Assembly (NCBI RefSeq): GCF_021601385.1
Contig: NZ_BQHO01000012.1
Location: 79,450 to 143,449 of the forward strand
From: Pseudomonas parasichuanensis
GTDB lineage: Bacteria; Pseudomonadota; Gammaproteobacteria; Pseudomonadales; Pseudomonadaceae
Length of the DNA stretch: 64,000 bases
Direction: 5' to 3'
The notes beneath the pieces were generated by a model that had not been told where the DNA came from, did no database searches, and saw only the letters and a list, made by a program, of their open reading frames with translations. Shown piece after piece: positions 9,002 through 18,698 of this stretch (position 1 is the first letter of the stretch; every line of letters begins with the position of its first letter). Made by a program: the position numbers and the translations under genes.

Positions 9002-9324
9002 GTGAAGAACGCAACGCCATCCCGCTGATCCTGACCGGTGTCGGCAGCATCATCGTGACGGTGGGGGCCCTCTGGTACTACGGCTACCTGCATTTCGCCA
9101 AGCCTGAAGACGCCCTGTTGCTGCAGGACTTCACCATGCTCAAGACCATACCGGGCGAGGACTACAAGGTCTCGCTGGACCCGGCGCCGCAGGTGGCGCA
9201 ATGCCTGGATGGCGTGCTGGTGCTGTTCGACACCCAGCAGAAGGGCCTGACCGGTGTGCTGGTGGACAACCGCAAGCGCGCGGTGCGCTGCATGGGCGAG
9301 GAGACGCCGCAGCAGGTGCAGTGA
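8998..9324 (+). CDS. Small single-pass membrane protein, unknown function
   Basis: A 108-residue protein whose ATG overlaps the hydrolase stop (ATGA). It begins MSEERNAIPLILTGVGSII; residues about 9-30 form one predicted transmembrane helix. A soluble part follows that contains two cysteines (VAQCLD and VRCMGEE). I recognise no family. Its tight coupling suggests it works with the QEGLA peptidase and the hydrolase. Confidence 0.7.
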   Translation: MSEERNAIPLILTGVGSIIVTVGALWYYGYLHFAKPEDALLLQDFTMLKTIPGEDYKVSLDPAPQVAQCLDGVLVLFDTQQKGLTGVLVDNRKRAVRCMGEETPQQVQ

Positions 9325-9403
9325 GTTTCACATCTGCTGGCCGCGATGACGCTCCAAGCCATTGCGAGCAATTCTGTTGTGTCGTCTCTAGCGGCCTCAT
9401 CGC

Positions 9404-9488
9404 CGGCAAGCCGGCTCCCACAGGGTTAGCGCTGAGCTGGGCGTCGGTGCGGTCGGTGTGGGAGCGGGCTTGCCCGCGAAGAGGCCGG
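9404..9488. repeat. REP inverted pair
   Basis: CGGCAAGCCGGCTCCCACAGG and the inverted GTGGGAGCGGGCTTGCCCGCGA lie about 30 bp apart between the small membrane protein gene and the OmpA gene, which converge here. Confidence 0.75.
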
Positions 9489-9496
9489 TGCAGGCA

Positions 9497-9528
9497 AGAA
9501 AAACCCCGCCATCAAGGCGGGGTTTTCA
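9497..9528 (-). terminator. Intrinsic terminator of the OmpA gene
   Basis: A stem AACCCCGCC/GGCGGGGTT with a short ATCAA loop lies just beyond the stop of the minus-strand OmpA gene, with a T tract on that strand. It is flanked by A/T on both sides, so it may act bidirectionally. Confidence 0.85.
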
Positions 9529-9544
9529 CTTCAGACGGCAGGCC

Positions 9545-10342
9545 TTACTGCACCTGGCTCACCGCCCGCGGCATCACCGGCTGGTTATCGTTGGAGATGG
9601 TCACCTCCACTCGACGGTTCTGCGCACGGCCGGAGTTGCTGCCGTTGTCGGCCACCGGATACTCCTTGCCGTAGCCCTGGGCGACGATGCGCGCAGGGTC
9701 CACCCCGGCACGCACCAGTGCCATGCGCACGCTACCTGCGCGGCGCTCGGACAGGCTCTGGTTGTAGTTGGCCGAGCCAACGCTGTCGGTGTAGCCCTCG
9801 ACGATCACCTTGCGCTCCGGGTTCTCCTGGAGGAACTGCGCCAGTTTGGTCACGTTGGGGTAGGCACTGCTCTTGAGTTCGGCCTTGTTGAAGTCGAACA
9901 GTACGTCGCCGAAGGTCACCAGCGTGCCGCGGTCGGTCTGCTTGGCATTGAGGCTGTCCTGCAGCTTCTTGATCTGCGCGTCACGGGCATCGAGCTTGGC
10001 TTGGGCGCGTTGCGCGGCGGAGTTTTTCAGTTCGGCCTCGGCCGTGCGCAGGGTGATGGTCTGCTTGGCCACTTCGACACGCTGGTTGGTGAGGTAGGCG
10101 AGCTGGTCGACCTTCTTGCTGTCCTCACGCTCCATGTAGGCCTTGTCGGCCTTGTTCAGCCAGTCCTGGGCATCCTTGGTCTCGAGCGCGGCCACCTTGC
10201 TCGACTGTGGGTCGCTCTGCAGCGCCGAGAAGTTGGTGCGGGCCGATTCGAGGTTGGCGTTCGGGTCGTGGGAACAGGCGGCAAGGCCGACGCTCAGGGC
10301 CAGCAGGGCGGGAATCATGACGTAGTTGCGCATAGTGTTCAT
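9545..10342 (-). CDS. OmpA-family peptidoglycan-associated lipoprotein
   Basis: A 265-residue protein (start 10342; an internal Met three codons on is possible). It has a lipoprotein signal ending ALSVGLAACS. A DUF4398-like helical region (about 25-140) is rich in Ala, Gln and Lys. The C-terminal OmpA-like domain (about 145-255) shows the GYTDSVGSANYNQSLSERRA and AQNRRVEV segments that bind peptidoglycan. It likely tethers the outer membrane to the cell wall. The DUF4398 lipoprotein gene 38 nt upstream forms an operon with it. Confidence 0.9.
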   Translation of the reverse strand: MNTMRNYVMIPALLALSVGLAACSHDPNANLESARTNFSALQSDPQSSKVAALETKDAQDWLNKADKAYMEREDSKKVDQLAYLTNQRVEVAKQTITLRTAEAELKNSAAQRAQAKLDARDAQIKKLQDSLNAKQTDRGTLVTFGDVLFDFNKAELKSSAYPNVTKLAQFLQENPERKVIVEGYTDSVGSANYNQSLSERRAGSVRMALVRAGVDPARIVAQGYGKEYPVADNGSNSGRAQNRRVEVTISNDNQPVMPRAVSQVQ

Positions 10343-10380
10343 CCTTTGATCGTTAACGAAGGCTTGGGGGCGCGGCAGGC

Positions 10381-10794
10381 CTATTGGGCGCTGCGCAGGC
10401 CTTCTTCACGTATGTCCTGGACACCCTGGCGGGCATCCTGCACGGCCTTCTGGGCCTTGGCGGCCTGAGCCTTGCGTTCAGCGACACGGGCGTCCCATTC
10501 GGCCTGTTCGGCGAGCATGCGGGCCTGGTCGTACTGCTTGTCGTGCATGGCGATCTCGGCCTGCTTGAACTTGTCCTGGGCCGCTTTCATTTCCACGGCG
10601 GCGAACTCGGTACCGCCGGCACTGACCGCGGAATTCACCGCCGACTGGCTGACGGCGTATTGCTCAGTAGGCGGCTTGCCGGCGCAACCGGCCAGTACCA
10701 GGCTGCTGCCCAGGGCCAATGCGGCCAGCTTCAGCCCGCGCAGGTGAGTGGACGAGGGTTTTGCGATGCGGGTCTTCATGGTGGTCAACTCCAT
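10381..10794 (-). CDS. DUF4398-type lipoprotein
   Basis: A 137-residue protein from ATG 10794, preceded by AGGAG at good spacing; a second ATG at 10779 is possible. The signal region (LAALALGSSLVLAGCAG) ends in a lipobox. The mature protein is almost entirely helical and rich in Ala, Gln, Lys and Glu (for example AAQDKFKQAEIAMHDKQYDQ), as expected of a periplasmic coiled-coil. It sits immediately upstream of the OmpA lipoprotein, whose N-terminal half resembles it, suggesting domain duplication between neighbours. Confidence 0.8.
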   Translation of the reverse strand: MELTTMKTRIAKPSSTHLRGLKLAALALGSSLVLAGCAGKPPTEQYAVSQSAVNSAVSAGGTEFAAVEMKAAQDKFKQAEIAMHDKQYDQARMLAEQAEWDARVAERKAQAAKAQKAVQDARQGVQDIREEGLRSAQ

Positions 10795-11056
10795 TGGGTC
10801 ACTCCTGTTAACGACGATGTCCGCGACCGGTCCATCGTTGTTCCCCAGCCAAGGCGTGCGCTGCAACGCCCGTGTTTGCAGGGTTTTGCCGTGATGGCTA
10901 CTGGCTGTGACCGAGGCGTTTTTTGGATAGTTCAGAAAAATTGGTGTGCTAACGAAGTTTTTTTCTGACTGCTTGGTCAGCGCGAAAAGTGCGGAACTTT
11001 GCGCTGCCGGGGAGGTATGCGGGCCTTATGGAACAAGGCCCGCAGGTAGGGGAGGG

Positions 11057-11401
11057 CTAGTGGCGTTCGCCTTTTCCAGCACTGCCGAGGGCGGCCAGAT
11101 GACGGCGCGAGAGCGCGAGGAATCGAGGTGTCGGGCCGATGTCCTCGTACAGTGGATCGCCTTCCTCGTCGGTAGCGATCACTTGCCGGCCCTGGATGTA
11201 CGGGAAGCTGGCTTCCAGCTCCTCGAGCGCGGCGGCGACCAGTTCGCCAAGCAGCGCCTCAGGGCTGCGCTTGGGGTACATCTCGGTCAGCGCGGCCAGG
11301 CGCGCCTCGGCTTCCATGTCCAGGTGCAGGACATGCCCGGTAGGGCTCAAGCGTCCGGCGGCATTCTGTTCCCAGTGCTGGGCGAGTTCGCGGATTTTCA
11401 T
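11057..11401 (-). CDS. Conserved Pseudomonas protein (homologues sometimes called pilin assembly protein)
   Basis: A 114-residue protein. ATG 11401 (MKIRELAQHWEQNA) is chosen; the open frame runs on upstream without good start context. It has no signal or membrane segment. The middle is helical (LAALTEMYPKRSPEALLGEL), followed by a conserved-looking YIQGRQVIATDEEGDPLYED stretch. I recall similar Pseudomonas proteins carrying the label pilin assembly protein, but nothing in the sequence proves that role. It diverges from ppc. Confidence 0.7.
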   Translation of the reverse strand: MKIRELAQHWEQNAAGRLSPTGHVLHLDMEAEARLAALTEMYPKRSPEALLGELVAAALEELEASFPYIQGRQVIATDEEGDPLYEDIGPTPRFLALSRRHLAALGSAGKGERH

Positions 11402-11545
11402 GATGACCTCTGTCAAAGCCTTGAAGGTGGCATTGCTTCGGATGACCACTCTTCACTTTAGTTGCTTTGCCCGTGTCCGGCTTGCCAGGCGCGGCCAGGA
11501 GTGGGCACTCTTGGGACCTGCTGTTTCCTTGAGTGGAGAGGTTTG

Positions 11546-14173
11546 ATGAGCGATATCGATCTGCGTTTGCGCGAGGATGTGCACCTTTTGGGGGAGCTGC
11601 TGGGCGAGACCATCCGCCAGCAGCATGGCGAGGCGTTCCTGCAGAAAATCGAGGACATTCGCCACAGTGCCAAGGCCGACCGACTGGTAGAGGGCGAAAA
11701 GCTGAGCTCGACTTTGGCCGACCTGGCCGAGGAGGACCTGCTACCCGTGGCGCGGGCTTTCAACCAGTTCCTCAACCTGGCCAACATCGCCGAGCAGTAC
11801 CAGTTGATTCGCCGCCGCGATGCCGACCAGCCGCAGCCTTTCGAGGCGCAGGTGTTGCCCGAACTGCTGGCCCGGCTCAAGTCGGCCGGGCACAGCGACG
11901 ATGCACTGGCCCGGCAGTTGGCCAAGCTCGATATCCAGCTGGTGCTCACCGCCCACCCCACCGAAGTCGCCCGCCGTACCCTGATCCAGAAATACGACGC
12001 CATCGCCGCGCAACTGGCGGCCCAGGACCATCGCGACCTGAGCCCCGCCGAGCGCGGCCAGGTGCGCGAGCGCCTGCGCCGGCTGATCGCCGAGGCCTGG
12101 CACACCGAAGAAATCCGCCGCACCCGGCCCACGCCGGTGGACGAAGCCAAATGGGGCTTCGCGGTGATCGAGCATTCGCTGTGGCAGGCCATCCCCAGCC
12201 ACCTGCGCAAGGTCGATGCGGCATTGTTCCAGGCCACCGGCCTGCGCCTGCCGCTGGAGGCCGCACCGATCCGCTTCGCCTCGTGGATGGGCGGCGACCG
12301 TGACGGCAACCCCAATGTCACCGCCACCGTGACCCGCGAAGTGCTGCTGCTGGCACGCTGGATGGCTGCCGACCTGTTCCTGCGCGATATCGAAAACCTG
12401 GCTGCCGAGCTGTCGATGCAACAGGCCAGCGCTGCCTTGCGCGAACAGGTCGGCGACAGCGCCGAACCGTACCGCGCGTTGCTCAAGCAACTGCGCGACC
12501 GCCTGCGCGCCACCCGCGCCTGGGCCCAGGCCTCGTTGGCCACTGCGCAACCGGCCAGCGCCGCCGTGCTGGTCGACAACCGCGAGCTGATCGCGCCGCT
12601 GGAGCTGTGCTTCCAGTCGCTGCATGAATGCGGCATGGGGGTGATCGCCGACGGCCCGTTGCTCGACTGCCTGCGCCGGGCAGTGACCTTCGGCCTGTTC
12701 CTGGTGCGCCTGGACGTGCGCCAGGATGCCGCCCGCCATCGCGATGCGTTGAGCGAGATCACCGATTACCTGGGCCTCGGGCGCTACGCCGAATGGGATG
12801 AAGCGCGGCGCATCGAGTTCCTGCAGGCGGAGCTGAAGAATCGCCGCCCGTTGCTGCCCGGGCATTTCAAGCCCCAGGCCGACACGGCTGAAGTACTGGC
12901 CACCTGCCGCGAGATCGCCGCTGCGCCTGCTGCCTCGCTGGGCTCCTATGTGATCTCCATGGCAGGCGCGGCCTCCGACGTGCTGGCGGTGCAACTGCTG
13001 CTCAAAGAGGCCGGGCTGACCCGGCCGATGCGTGTGGTGCCGCTGTTCGAAACCCTCGCCGACCTGGACAACGCCGGGCCGGTGATGGAGCGCCTGCTCG
13101 GGCTGCCGGGTTACCGGGCCGGGCTGCATGGGCCGCAGGAAGTGATGATCGGCTACTCCGACTCGGCCAAGGACGCCGGCACCACGGCGGCGGCCTGGGC
13201 GCAGTACCGCGCCCAGGAGCAGTTGGTGCGCATCTGCCGCGAACACCAGGTCGAACTGCTGCTGTTCCATGGCCGTGGCGGTACCGTGGGGCGTGGTGGC
13301 GGCCCGGCCCATGCGGCCATCCTGTCGCAGCCGCCGGGGTCGGTGGGCGGGCGTTTCCGTACCACCGAGCAGGGCGAGATGATCCGCTTCAAGTTCGGCC
13401 TGCCGGGGATTGCCGAGCAGAACCTCAACCTCTACCTGGCCGCGGTGCTGGAGGCGACCCTGCTGCCGCCACCGCCGCCGCAACCGGCCTGGCGCGCGCT
13501 GATGGACCAGTTGGCCGCCGATGGGGTCAAGGCCTACCGCGGTGTGGTGCGGGAAAACCCTGACTTTGTCGAGTACTTCCGCCAGTCCACCCCGGAGCAG
13601 GAGCTTGGCCGCCTGCCGCTGGGCAGCCGCCCGGCCAAGCGGCGTGCCGGTGGCATCGAGAGCCTGCGGGCGATCCCCTGGATTTTCGGCTGGACCCAGA
13701 CCCGCCTCATGCTGCCGGCCTGGCTCGGCTGGGAAACGGCGCTGAGCAATGCCCTGGCCCGTGGCCAGGGCGAACTGCTGGCGCAGATGCGCGAGCAGTG
13801 GCCGTTCTTCCGCACCCGCATCGACATGCTCGAAATGGTGCTGGCCAAGGCCGATGCGCAGATCGCCGAGGCCTACGACCAACGTCTAGTGCAACCGCAG
13901 CTGCTGCCATTGGGTGCGCACCTGCGCGACCTATTGTCGCAGTCGTGCCAGGTGGTGCTGGGCCTGACCGGGCAGTCGGTGCTACTGGCGCACAGCCCGG
14001 ATACCCTGGAATTCATCCGTTTGCGCAACACCTACCTCGACCCGTTGCACCGCCTTCAGGCCGAGCTGCTGGCCCGCTCGCGCAACCGCGAAGCCGCTCT
14101 GGACAGCCCGTTGGAGCAGGCCCTGCTGGTGACCGTGGCGGGCATCGCGGCGGGTTTGCGCAATACCGGTTAA
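11546..14173 (+). CDS. ppc: Phosphoenolpyruvate carboxylase
   Basis: An 875-residue cytoplasmic enzyme adding bicarbonate to PEP to give oxaloacetate, the main anaplerotic reaction. ATG 11546 follows a GAGTGGAGAGG ribosome site. Catalytic His137 lies in VLTAHPTEV, Lys542 in [10 protein letters not shown], and the glycine loop [12 protein letters not shown] follows at about 576-587. All are close to the E. coli numbering. The C-terminus ends in NTG, as in this family's allosteric aspartate site. It is monocistronic and divergent from the gene at 11401. Confidence 0.97.
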   Translation: MSDIDLRLREDVHLLGELLGETIRQQHGEAFLQKIEDIRHSAKADRLVEGEKLSSTLADLAEEDLLPVARAFNQFLNLANIAEQYQLIRRRDADQPQPFEAQVLPELLARLKSAGHSDDALARQLAKLDIQLVLTAHPTEVARRTLIQKYDAIAAQLAAQDHRDLSPAERGQVRERLRRLIAEAWHTEEIRRTRPTPVDEAKWGFAVIEHSLWQAIPSHLRKVDAALFQATGLRLPLEAAPIRFASWMGGDRDGNPNVTATVTREVLLLARWMAADLFLRDIENLAAELSMQQASAALREQVGDSAEPYRALLKQLRDRLRATRAWAQASLATAQPASAAVLVDNRELIAPLELCFQSLHECGMGVIADGPLLDCLRRAVTFGLFLVRLDVRQDAARHRDALSEITDYLGLGRYAEWDEARRIEFLQAELKNRRPLLPGHFKPQADTAEVLATCREIAAAPAASLGSYVISMAGAASDVLAVQLLLKEAGLTRPMRVVPLFETLADLDNAGPVMERLLGLPGYRAGLHGPQEVMIGYSDSAKDAGTTAAAWAQYRAQEQLVRICREHQVELLLFHGRGGTVGRGGGPAHAAILSQPPGSVGGRFRTTEQGEMIRFKFGLPGIAEQNLNLYLAAVLEATLLPPPPPQPAWRALMDQLAADGVKAYRGVVRENPDFVEYFRQSTPEQELGRLPLGSRPAKRRAGGIESLRAIPWIFGWTQTRLMLPAWLGWETALSNALARGQGELLAQMREQWPFFRTRIDMLEMVLAKADAQIAEAYDQRLVQPQLLPLGAHLRDLLSQSCQVVLGLTGQSVLLAHSPDTLEFIRLRNTYLDPLHRLQAELLARSRNREAALDSPLEQALLVTVAGIAAGLRNTG

Positions 14174-14234
14174 GGCGCCCAGCCGGTGCTCAGGGTCGGC
14201 GAACCAACAGCTGCCGGCCATGAGCCCGAGGGCT

Positions 14235-14253
14235 GGTTGCGCCGGGCGCAACC
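14235..14253. repeat. Near-perfect hairpin in the ppc-adk gap
   Basis: GGTTGCGCC and GGCGCAACC flank a single G, 60 nt after the ppc stop. There is no T tract, so it is a poor terminator candidate but could protect the ppc 3' end. The rest of the 14174-14431 gap holds a repeated GACCGATTTT (about 14343-14373) just ahead of adk. Confidence 0.4.
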
Positions 14254-14332
14254 GGGGCCTCACCGGGCTGCGCCGGACACTTTGCTGCCCCGTTGGGATG
14301 CTTGTCGGGGGGGCGGCCGCTGTGTATCTTGA

Positions 14333-15082
<750 letters not shown>

Positions 15083-15100
15083 TCCATCACCGTGCATCAC

Positions 15101-15124
15101 GACGGCCCGCTTGCGGGCCGTTGT
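15101..15124 (+). terminator. Hairpin terminator after adk
   Basis: ACGGCCCGC and GCGGGCCGT form a stem, followed by TGTCGTTT. The T tract is interrupted. A TATACT just beyond (15129-15134) may be the tsaB -10 element. Confidence 0.65.
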
Positions 15125-15172
15125 CGTTTATACTGCCGCTCTTTTTCCCCTGTCCCTTGGAAACCGCGTTCG

Positions 15173-15847
15173 ATGACCACCTTGCTGGCCCTGGATACCG
15201 CCACCGAAGCCTGTTCCGTTGCCCTGCTGCATGACGGCAAGGTGACCAGCCATTACGAGGTGATCCCACGCCTGCACGCGCAGAAGCTGCTGCCGATGAT
15301 CAAGCAGTTGCTGGCCGATGCCGGCGTGGCGCTGAGCGCCGTGGATGCCATCGCCTTTGGTCGCGGCCCGGGTGCATTTACCGGCGTACGGATTGCGATT
15401 GGTGTGGTCCAGGGGCTGGCCTTCGCTCTCCAGCGCCCGGTATTGCCTGTCTCCAACCTGGCCGCGCTGGCCCAGGGCGCGCTGCGTGAGCGTGGCGTAC
15501 AGCAGGTCGCCGCCTCCATCGATGCGCGCATGGACGAGGTGTACTGGGGTTGCTATCGAGCGGAGCAGGGCGAGATGCGCCTGGTCGGCCAGGAAGTGGT
15601 GGTGGCACCGGAGCGCGTCAGCCTGCCTGAAGGCCTGGGCGGCGAGTGGTTCGGTGCCGGTACGGGTTGGAGCCTGGCCGAGCGCCTGGCGGTGCAGGCT
15701 ACTGCCAGCGATGCCGACGCGCTGCCCAACGCTCTGGATATCCTCACCCTGGCCACCTACGCCTGGGCCCGTGGCGAAGCGGTCGCCGCCGAGCAGGCGC
15801 AACCGGTGTATCTGCGCGATAATGTCGCAACGCCCAAGGCGCGCTGA
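15173..15847 (+). CDS. tsaB: TsaB, tRNA threonylcarbamoyladenosine biosynthesis subunit
   Basis: A 224-residue ASKHA-fold protein starting MTTLLALDTATEACSVAL. The signature GRGPGAFTGVRIAIG is present at about 64-78. TsaB is the scaffold that binds TsaD and TsaE to make t6A37 in tRNAs reading ANN codons. Its length and motifs match the family. It is the usual neighbour of adk in Pseudomonas. Confidence 0.93.
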   Translation: MTTLLALDTATEACSVALLHDGKVTSHYEVIPRLHAQKLLPMIKQLLADAGVALSAVDAIAFGRGPGAFTGVRIAIGVVQGLAFALQRPVLPVSNLAALAQGALRERGVQQVAASIDARMDEVYWGCYRAEQGEMRLVGQEVVVAPERVSLPEGLGGEWFGAGTGWSLAERLAVQATASDADALPNALDILTLATYAWARGEAVAAEQAQPVYLRDNVATPKAR

Positions 15848-15977
15848 GGTCGTTCGTCGGCTATCGCCGTTCACGATAAAACCTTTTGCGCGAACTGTGG
15901 TCCAGTTATCGTTCGGGCATTAGCGATGGATCTCTGATGCTGCTAAATTGCCATCATTGATCCTGAGTGCCCACGCC

Positions 15978-16265
15978 ATGCGCATCGACGGCTTCTCCTC
16001 GCAGAGTTACCCCATCAAGCGCCCGCCGCGCAAAGCGCCGGTGCGTGACGAAGCGATCGACGACGCCGAGATCATCGAAGAGCCCGAACTCCAGGCCAAC
16101 CGCGCCAGCCGTCGCAGCGGCAACCTGCCGGCCCGTCAGCAGGACCTGATCTTCCCCCGCGCCCGTGACCGGCGCACAGCCACGGCACTGGCCAGCTACC
16201 TGGCAACCGCCGGTTTCACCAGTGACTGGGAGATGGAAGTGCTGGGGCTGGACCTGTACATTTGA
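15978..16265 (+). CDS. Conserved hypothetical protein, 95 residues
   Basis: ATG 15978 (MRIDGFSSQSYPIKRPPRK) is preferred over a TTG 30 nt upstream. The protein is hydrophilic and proline/arginine-rich at the N-terminus (YPIKRPPRKAPVRDE). A more structured end (TATALASYLATAGFTSDW...LGLDLYI) resembles the small Pseudomonas proteins with a conserved aliphatic C-terminus. No function is assigned. It abuts the DUF72 gene (3-nt gap), so the two are probably cotranscribed. Confidence 0.65.
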   Translation: MRIDGFSSQSYPIKRPPRKAPVRDEAIDDAEIIEEPELQANRASRRSGNLPARQQDLIFPRARDRRTATALASYLATAGFTSDWEMEVLGLDLYI

Positions 16266-16268
16266 CGG

Positions 16269-17138
16269 ATGATTCCGTCCCCCCTGCCTTACTTTCTCGG
16301 TTGTCCCTCCTGGAGCGAAAACGCCTGGCGTGAGTATCTCTATCCCGCCGATGCCCGCACGGCTGAGTTCCTCGGCTTGTACAGCCAGGTATTCAACGCC
16401 GTTGAAGGCAACACCACCTTTTATGCCCGGCCAGCACCTGCGACCGTAGAGCGTTGGGCGCAGATCATGCCAGCGGGTTTTCGCTTCACGGCCAAATTCC
16501 CAGGCGATGTCAGCCATGCCGGGGATCTGCGTGCGCAACTTGATTCGGCGATCGACTTCACGCGGTTGATGGCGCCCTTGGGCCAACGCGTGTCGCCCTA
16601 CTGGTTGCAGTTGCCGGCACAGTTCGGCCCCTCGCGCATGGGCGAGCTGGCGCATTTTCTCGATGAGGTTGGCGTGCCGGTGGCCGTTGAGGTGCGCAAC
16701 GATGCGTTCTTCGCCCGTGGCGATGAAGAGCGCCTGCTCAATCGGTTGTTGCATGAGCGGGGTGTCGAGCGCGTCTGCCTGGACCCACGCGCGCTGTTCA
16801 GCTGCACTTCTCGCGAGCCAGGGGTGTTGCATGCGCAGTCCAAGAAGCCCAAGGTGCCGCCGCGCCCGTGTGCGTTCAGCCAGCACCCGCAAGTGCGCTT
16901 TATCGGTCACCCCGAGCTTGCGGCCAACGAAACCTTCCTTACCCCCTGGGTCGACAAGGTCGCTGCCTGGGTCGAGGAGGGCCGCAGCCCCTATGTATTC
17001 CTGCACACCGCCGACAACCGCATGGCGGCAGCGCTTGCCCAACGTTTCCACCAGCGGCTGATGGCACGCCTGCCTGGGTTGGCCGCATTGCCGGAATTGC
17101 CACGCGCGCCCGAGGTCGAACAGCTAGGGCTACTCTGA
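16269..17138 (+). CDS. DUF72 (YecE-family) TIM-barrel protein
   Basis: A 289-residue protein with the typical DUF72 opening (FLGCPSWSENAWREYLYP). FNAVEGNTTFYARP and FRFTAKFPGDVSH follow, then a conserved VAVEVRNDAFF and a late YVFLHTADN. The fold is a TIM barrel related to xylose isomerase/endonuclease IV-like enzymes; no activity is established. It shares a likely operon with the upstream 95-residue protein. Confidence 0.85.
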   Translation: MIPSPLPYFLGCPSWSENAWREYLYPADARTAEFLGLYSQVFNAVEGNTTFYARPAPATVERWAQIMPAGFRFTAKFPGDVSHAGDLRAQLDSAIDFTRLMAPLGQRVSPYWLQLPAQFGPSRMGELAHFLDEVGVPVAVEVRNDAFFARGDEERLLNRLLHERGVERVCLDPRALFSCTSREPGVLHAQSKKPKVPPRPCAFSQHPQVRFIGHPELAANETFLTPWVDKVAAWVEEGRSPYVFLHTADNRMAAALAQRFHQRLMARLPGLAALPELPRAPEVEQLGLL

Positions 17139-17169
17139 CGACACTTTTTCATCTGCCGGAGGTTGAACC

Positions 17170-18000
17170 ATGGATGTGCAAACCCTGCGAGCCGAAGCCT
17201 TCAAGGTGCTGCATGAACGCGATGGCGCATTCGTCATTCCCAACCCTTGGGATGCAGGCTCGGCCAGGATGCTGGCGGCCCTTGGCTTCGAGGCGTTGGC
17301 CACCACCAGCGCGGGGCTGGCGTTCAGCCTGGGGCGCCCGGATGCCGAAGGTGCCCTGAGCCTCGACGAAACCCTGGTCAATGCCCAGGCCATCGTGGAT
17401 GCCACACCGCTGCCGGTGGCGGCAGACCTGGAAAACGGCTTTGGCGATTTGCCCGAGGACTGTGCGCAGACGATCCTGCGCGCCGCAGCAATCGGCCTGG
17501 TGGGCGGTTCGATCGAAGACGCCAGTGGCCGCGGCGACGCGCCGATCTACGATTTCGACCTGTCTGTGGCGCGCGTGCGCGCAGCCGTGGAGGCCGCGCG
17601 GCAACTGCCATTCCCGTTCACGCTCTGCGCCCGCGCCGAGAACCTGCTGCACGGCAAGCTGGACCTGGACGACACCATTCGGCGCTTGCAGGCCTATGCC
17701 GAAGCCGGCGCAGATGTGTTGTATGCGCCTGGGCTGCGCAGCGTCGATGAGATTCGCGCGGTGGTGCAGGCCGTGGCGCCCAAGCCGGTGAACGTGCTGA
17801 TGGGCATGCCGGGTGTGCCCCTTGGCGTCAACCAGCTGCAGGACTTGGGCGTAAAGCGCATCAGTGTCGGTTCGTCACTGGCCCGTGCAGCGCTCGGCGC
17901 GTTCCAGCGCGCGGCCCTGGAAATCCGCGACCAGGGCACGTTCGGCTATGGCGAACAAGCGCTGCCCTTTGCCCAGCTCAATGACCTGTTTCGCCGCTGA
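17170..18000 (+). CDS. Isocitrate lyase/PEP mutase superfamily protein
   Basis: A 276-residue protein with an alpha/beta-barrel of the PEP mutase/isocitrate lyase superfamily. ATG 17170 follows GGAGG. The conserved metal-binding loop AADLENGFGD (Asp86) and SIEDASG are present. The active-site lid, where isocitrate lyases have KKCGH, appears degenerate or absent, so it is probably a C-C or C-P bond lyase on a small oxo-acid rather than a true isocitrate lyase. The extensin-like gene follows within 6 nt. Confidence 0.8.
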   Translation: MDVQTLRAEAFKVLHERDGAFVIPNPWDAGSARMLAALGFEALATTSAGLAFSLGRPDAEGALSLDETLVNAQAIVDATPLPVAADLENGFGDLPEDCAQTILRAAAIGLVGGSIEDASGRGDAPIYDFDLSVARVRAAVEAARQLPFPFTLCARAENLLHGKLDLDDTIRRLQAYAEAGADVLYAPGLRSVDEIRAVVQAVAPKPVNVLMGMPGVPLGVNQLQDLGVKRISVGSSLARAALGAFQRAALEIRDQGTFGYGEQALPFAQLNDLFRR

Positions 18001-18006
18001 AGCTTC

Positions 18007-18696
18007 ATGCGCATAGGGTGCCTGCTGCTGGCCGGCCTCGTGCTGGTGACGGGGCTGGCCTGGCAGTTGGGGTGGCGCCCGGCCGATGCCTGGAACCCTT
18101 GGGCGGTGCTGGATGTGCAGCAGCCACCGAATGTGCTGACACCGTACAAGCTGTCGCGCCTGCGCAGTGACCCGGCGTTGTGCCGGCAGGCCTTGCAGAC
18201 GTCGGCCCTGCGCTATCGACAGCAGGCCGACAGCGCTGCCGATGTCGCCTGCCCGCTACACAATGTGTGGCGTATCGAAGGCGGGCAGGCGCGGCTGAGC
18301 AGCAGTTTCCTCGCCAGTTGCCCGTTGGCGGTGGCCTATGCATTGTTCGAGGTGCACGGCCTGCAGCCAGCGGCGCAGCGGGTGTACGGCCAGCCCGTTG
18401 CGCAGGTCGATCACTTGGGCAGCTTCGCCTGTCGTAACGTCTATCACCGCAAGCAAGGGCGACTGAGCCAGCACGCTACGGCCAATGCCCTGGATATCAG
18501 CGGCTTTCGCTTGGAGGACGGCCAGCGCATCGTGCTGGCGCAGGACTGGCAGGGCGGCGGCAGGCATGCCGAGTTCTTGCGGCAGGTGCGCGAAGCGGCC
18601 TGTGACAGTTTCAGTACGGTGCTGGGCCCGGACTACAACGCCGCCCATCACAATCACTTTCACCTGGATATGGGGCTCTGGCAGCTCTGTCGCTGA
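18007..18696 (+). CDS. Extensin-like C-terminal domain protein
   Basis: A 229-residue secreted or membrane-anchored protein. An N-terminal hydrophobic segment (IGCLLLAGLVLVTGLAWQLGW) leads to a conserved domain with HNVWRIEGG, HLGSFACRN, LSQHATANALDISGF and a final HHNHFHLDMG. These match the extensin-like (Extensin_2) family, whose His/Asp pattern resembles D-Ala-D-Ala carboxypeptidase-like zinc enzymes. A role on the cell wall or periplasmic glycan is plausible but unproven. Several cysteines could form periplasmic disulfides. Confidence 0.8.
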   Translation: MRIGCLLLAGLVLVTGLAWQLGWRPADAWNPWAVLDVQQPPNVLTPYKLSRLRSDPALCRQALQTSALRYRQQADSAADVACPLHNVWRIEGGQARLSSSFLASCPLAVAYALFEVHGLQPAAQRVYGQPVAQVDHLGSFACRNVYHRKQGRLSQHATANALDISGFRLEDGQRIVLAQDWQGGGRHAEFLRQVREAACDSFSTVLGPDYNAAHHNHFHLDMGLWQLCR

Positions 18697-18698
18697 GC

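Noticed and set aside
11741-13882. 713-residue open frame antisense to ppc
   Set aside because: Same GC-bias shadow; ppc motifs are intact on the plus strand.
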